DNA from: Pelecanus crispus
Taxonomy: Eukaryota > Chordata > Aves > Pelecaniformes > Pelecanidae
Direction of reading: 5' to 3'
DNA: 64,000 nucleotides
NCBI RefSeq assembly: GCF_030463565.1
Contig: NC_134649.1
Span: forward strand, 4,041,501-4,105,500
The position numbers and the translations under genes are program-made. The notes beneath the pieces were generated by a model, which searched no databases, had not been told where the DNA came from, and worked only from the letters and a program-made list of their open reading frames with translations. Shown here one piece after another: positions 62,422 to 64,000 of this stretch (within the stretch, counting starts at the first letter, position 1; every line of letters starts with the position of its first letter).

Positions 62422-64000
62422 AGAAAAAGGGACACAAATGCAAACTGGGAAAGTGGGACAAGGGCAGTGCTGCAGCTGGCTGCTCGGCCACACGGCACGG
62501 AAAGGGCATGGTGGGAGGCATCGTCATAACGTTTGAGAACGTGTTTTAAAACTTCCAAGGGCGTGCTTTTTCTGTAGCACCCACTAACCCCTAAACCTTG
62601 TTGCTGCAACGTGCTGATCTGCCAAAGCCTTCCATGGGGTTAGGAAGGATTATGGCCAGATATCAATATTAGCCTTGGCAGCCATGCTACAACAAAAAAA
62701 TGTGCATCGGTTGTGAGCTTTCCTGTGCCAGGGAGTAAGTTAATGAGTAAGTGGGCTTAAGAATGACTCTTTCAGCATAGGGATGATGCTGAATAGAAAT
62801 GCCCATTCTCAGGAATCCTGGATCCAGAGAGAACTGGACCTGTCTGCTGCTCGATGCTCCAGGTGGGACTCTGCTGCTGATGCCCGTGTCTGTCAGGAGC
62901 TGGAAAGCAGGTTTAGTACATGTGGGAATAAAGGGTATCACAGGAGATGCTGGTTCAGAGCGAGCTCACGATCGACACAGAGAGCCCACAGAAAACAGCT
63001 CAGCCGCGTAAAGAGCAGGTACGCGTGTCCCGTCACTGCCTGCACGGCAGCGGCGCAGGGGGGAAATTGTTCACATGGGCTCCTCCTCTCTTTTTTTCCC
63101 CCCCATGATTTCTCTCTGAGAGCTCTCCTGGGGCAGAAGAAGCTTTGATATTAAATCATCCCTTCAGATCATGTTTTTTTCCTTGCCAAGGTGGCTGGCG
63201 AGGGATTTTGTTTCCTTTTGGTCACACTGCTGAGACTCCTGCATCGAATCTTTCCTGGCGCCTTCCTCGCAGTGTAGCTGGGGACATTGCTCAGGTTTAT
63301 GCATCCCTACCCAGATTTCCAGAAACTGGCAGTCTCCTCCTCAGCTGTGCAGTACAAAAGCTTGGAGTTCCAGTGCCAAAACAGCAGATCTCTTCTGAGC
63401 AGCCTTCTGCGTCCCAGGGGGGACAGGTTGGTTTGGTCTGTTAAAAATAAGGTCATGCCAGCTCCATGGGGAGCGAAACATCTGGGTGTGCGAGCTCTCA
63501 CGTGGCACAGCTCATATAAAATGTGCTTTTTAAGCTGCAATGTTCTGTATTTTCCTGTCCCCAATCTAAAAACATCCTACGGGCTCAGCAGGATGCTTCT
63601 TTGTAAAAGAGGACTGAGCGTTGGAGTAAGGCTTCACAATTATGAGGAGGGAGGTGCTGTGGGTTTTGCGTGTTCACCGTGGAAGTCCTGTGATCTTTTT
63701 TTTTATTTTTTAATTTGTTTTTAAAAGTACCTAGAGATCTTTTCAATGCAGGGACCATTTCCCCCTCCTTGATGTCCCTAGGAGCTGCAGTGGTTTTCTG
63801 CAGGGGCTCAGCCTGTCCGCTGGCTCTGCGGGGTTTCGGTGCTCTTTCTGCGAGGGGTATTGTGTGTGGTCAGTGTGTCTGAGATCTGAGAGCTGGAGGA
63901 AGTCAAGTCTGCGTTTTGCGAGTTCAAATAATTGAGGAGAAATAATTGACCATAATCTGACAGCAGATCTAGCTACGCAGAGGACAGCTCATCACCATGT
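58831..64000. other. Intron 2 block at the right edge of the window
   Basis: About 5.2 kb with no recognised gene, exon or transposable element. It includes an imperfect direct repeat AGGTTAACACCCA at 59436 and 59459, A-rich runs near 60559-60573 and 61441-61451, and A29 at 62391-62419. The right edge does not reach the next CHSY1 exon. Confidence 0.5.
62391..62419. repeat. A29 homopolymer
   Basis: Twenty-nine consecutive A bases, followed by GGAGAAAAAGGG. An A-tail could mark a retrocopy on the + strand, but the preceding 200 bases show no resemblance to a known RNA or mRNA, and no flanking target-site duplication is clear. Confidence 0.95.

Larger units (their letters stand above)
20105..64000 (+). 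other. CHSY1: CHSY1 intron 2 (partial, runs off the window)
   Basis: It begins with GTAAGG at 20105. No frame to the end of the window continues the CHSY1 protein after WSYE, and no stretch resembles its C-terminal domain, so intron 2 is at least 43.9 kb and the next exon lies outside. No nested gene on either strand is supported. Recognised contents are CR1 fragments, short tandem repeats, homopolymer tracts and two possible old repeats, listed separately. Confidence 0.85.

Noticed and set aside
1..64000. tRNA genes, other small RNA genes, CRISPR arrays or a novel multi-gene system
   Set aside because: No B-box-like GGTTCGANNCC with a matching cloverleaf, no regularly spaced repeats with unique spacers, and no cluster of coding frames was found. 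The window is ordinary single-gene vertebrate sequence.

Overview
The window is vertebrate nuclear DNA, most likely from a bird. It has split genes with GT-AG introns, long AT-balanced introns, one sharp GC-rich CpG-island promoter, and sparse interspersed repeats. Nearly all the repeats I can recognise are CR1 LINE 3' fragments with the typical end motif (TTCCAACC...ATTCTATGA). A turtle or crocodilian also carries CR1, so 'bird' is an inference from the low repeat density and the CR1 type.

Only one protein-coding gene is well supported: CHSY1 (chondroitin sulfate synthase 1), on the + strand. Coding exon 1 is 10097-10359, intron 1 is 10360-19608, coding exon 2 is 19609-20104, and from 20105 to the right edge the window lies in intron 2. 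The remaining, largest part of the protein, including the C-terminal GalNAc-transferase domain, is not in the window and should lie beyond 64000. The two exons encode the signal anchor, the stem and the start of the N-terminal GT31-type glucuronosyltransferase domain with its DDD metal-binding motif.

Layout: 1-9430 is upstream intergenic DNA with a CR1 insertion (about 2180-2945), a direct duplication of about 285 bp (7556-7840 and 8512-8797) and a 16-unit minisatellite (8911-9402). About 9600-11050 is the CpG island with the 5' leader, a 22-codon upstream ORF and exon 1. A second GC-rich tandem repeat (10395-10649) lies just inside intron 1. The rest of intron 1 is mostly plain sequence with long homopolymers. 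Intron 2 carries four more CR1 loci (31815-32130 on the minus strand; 42727-43148, probably two fragments; 55060-55690; 58210-58830), a possible ancient repeat (49405-49560), a possible degenerate hAT-like DNA element (55970-56140) and several homopolymer or foldback tracts.

I found no RNA genes, no CRISPR, no intact mobile element and no second gene. I see no sign of a previously undescribed multi-gene system. The most interesting points concern the architecture just upstream of and inside the CHSY1 promoter: the duplication next to a minisatellite, the uORF, the short low-complexity stem and the twin GC-rich repeats.
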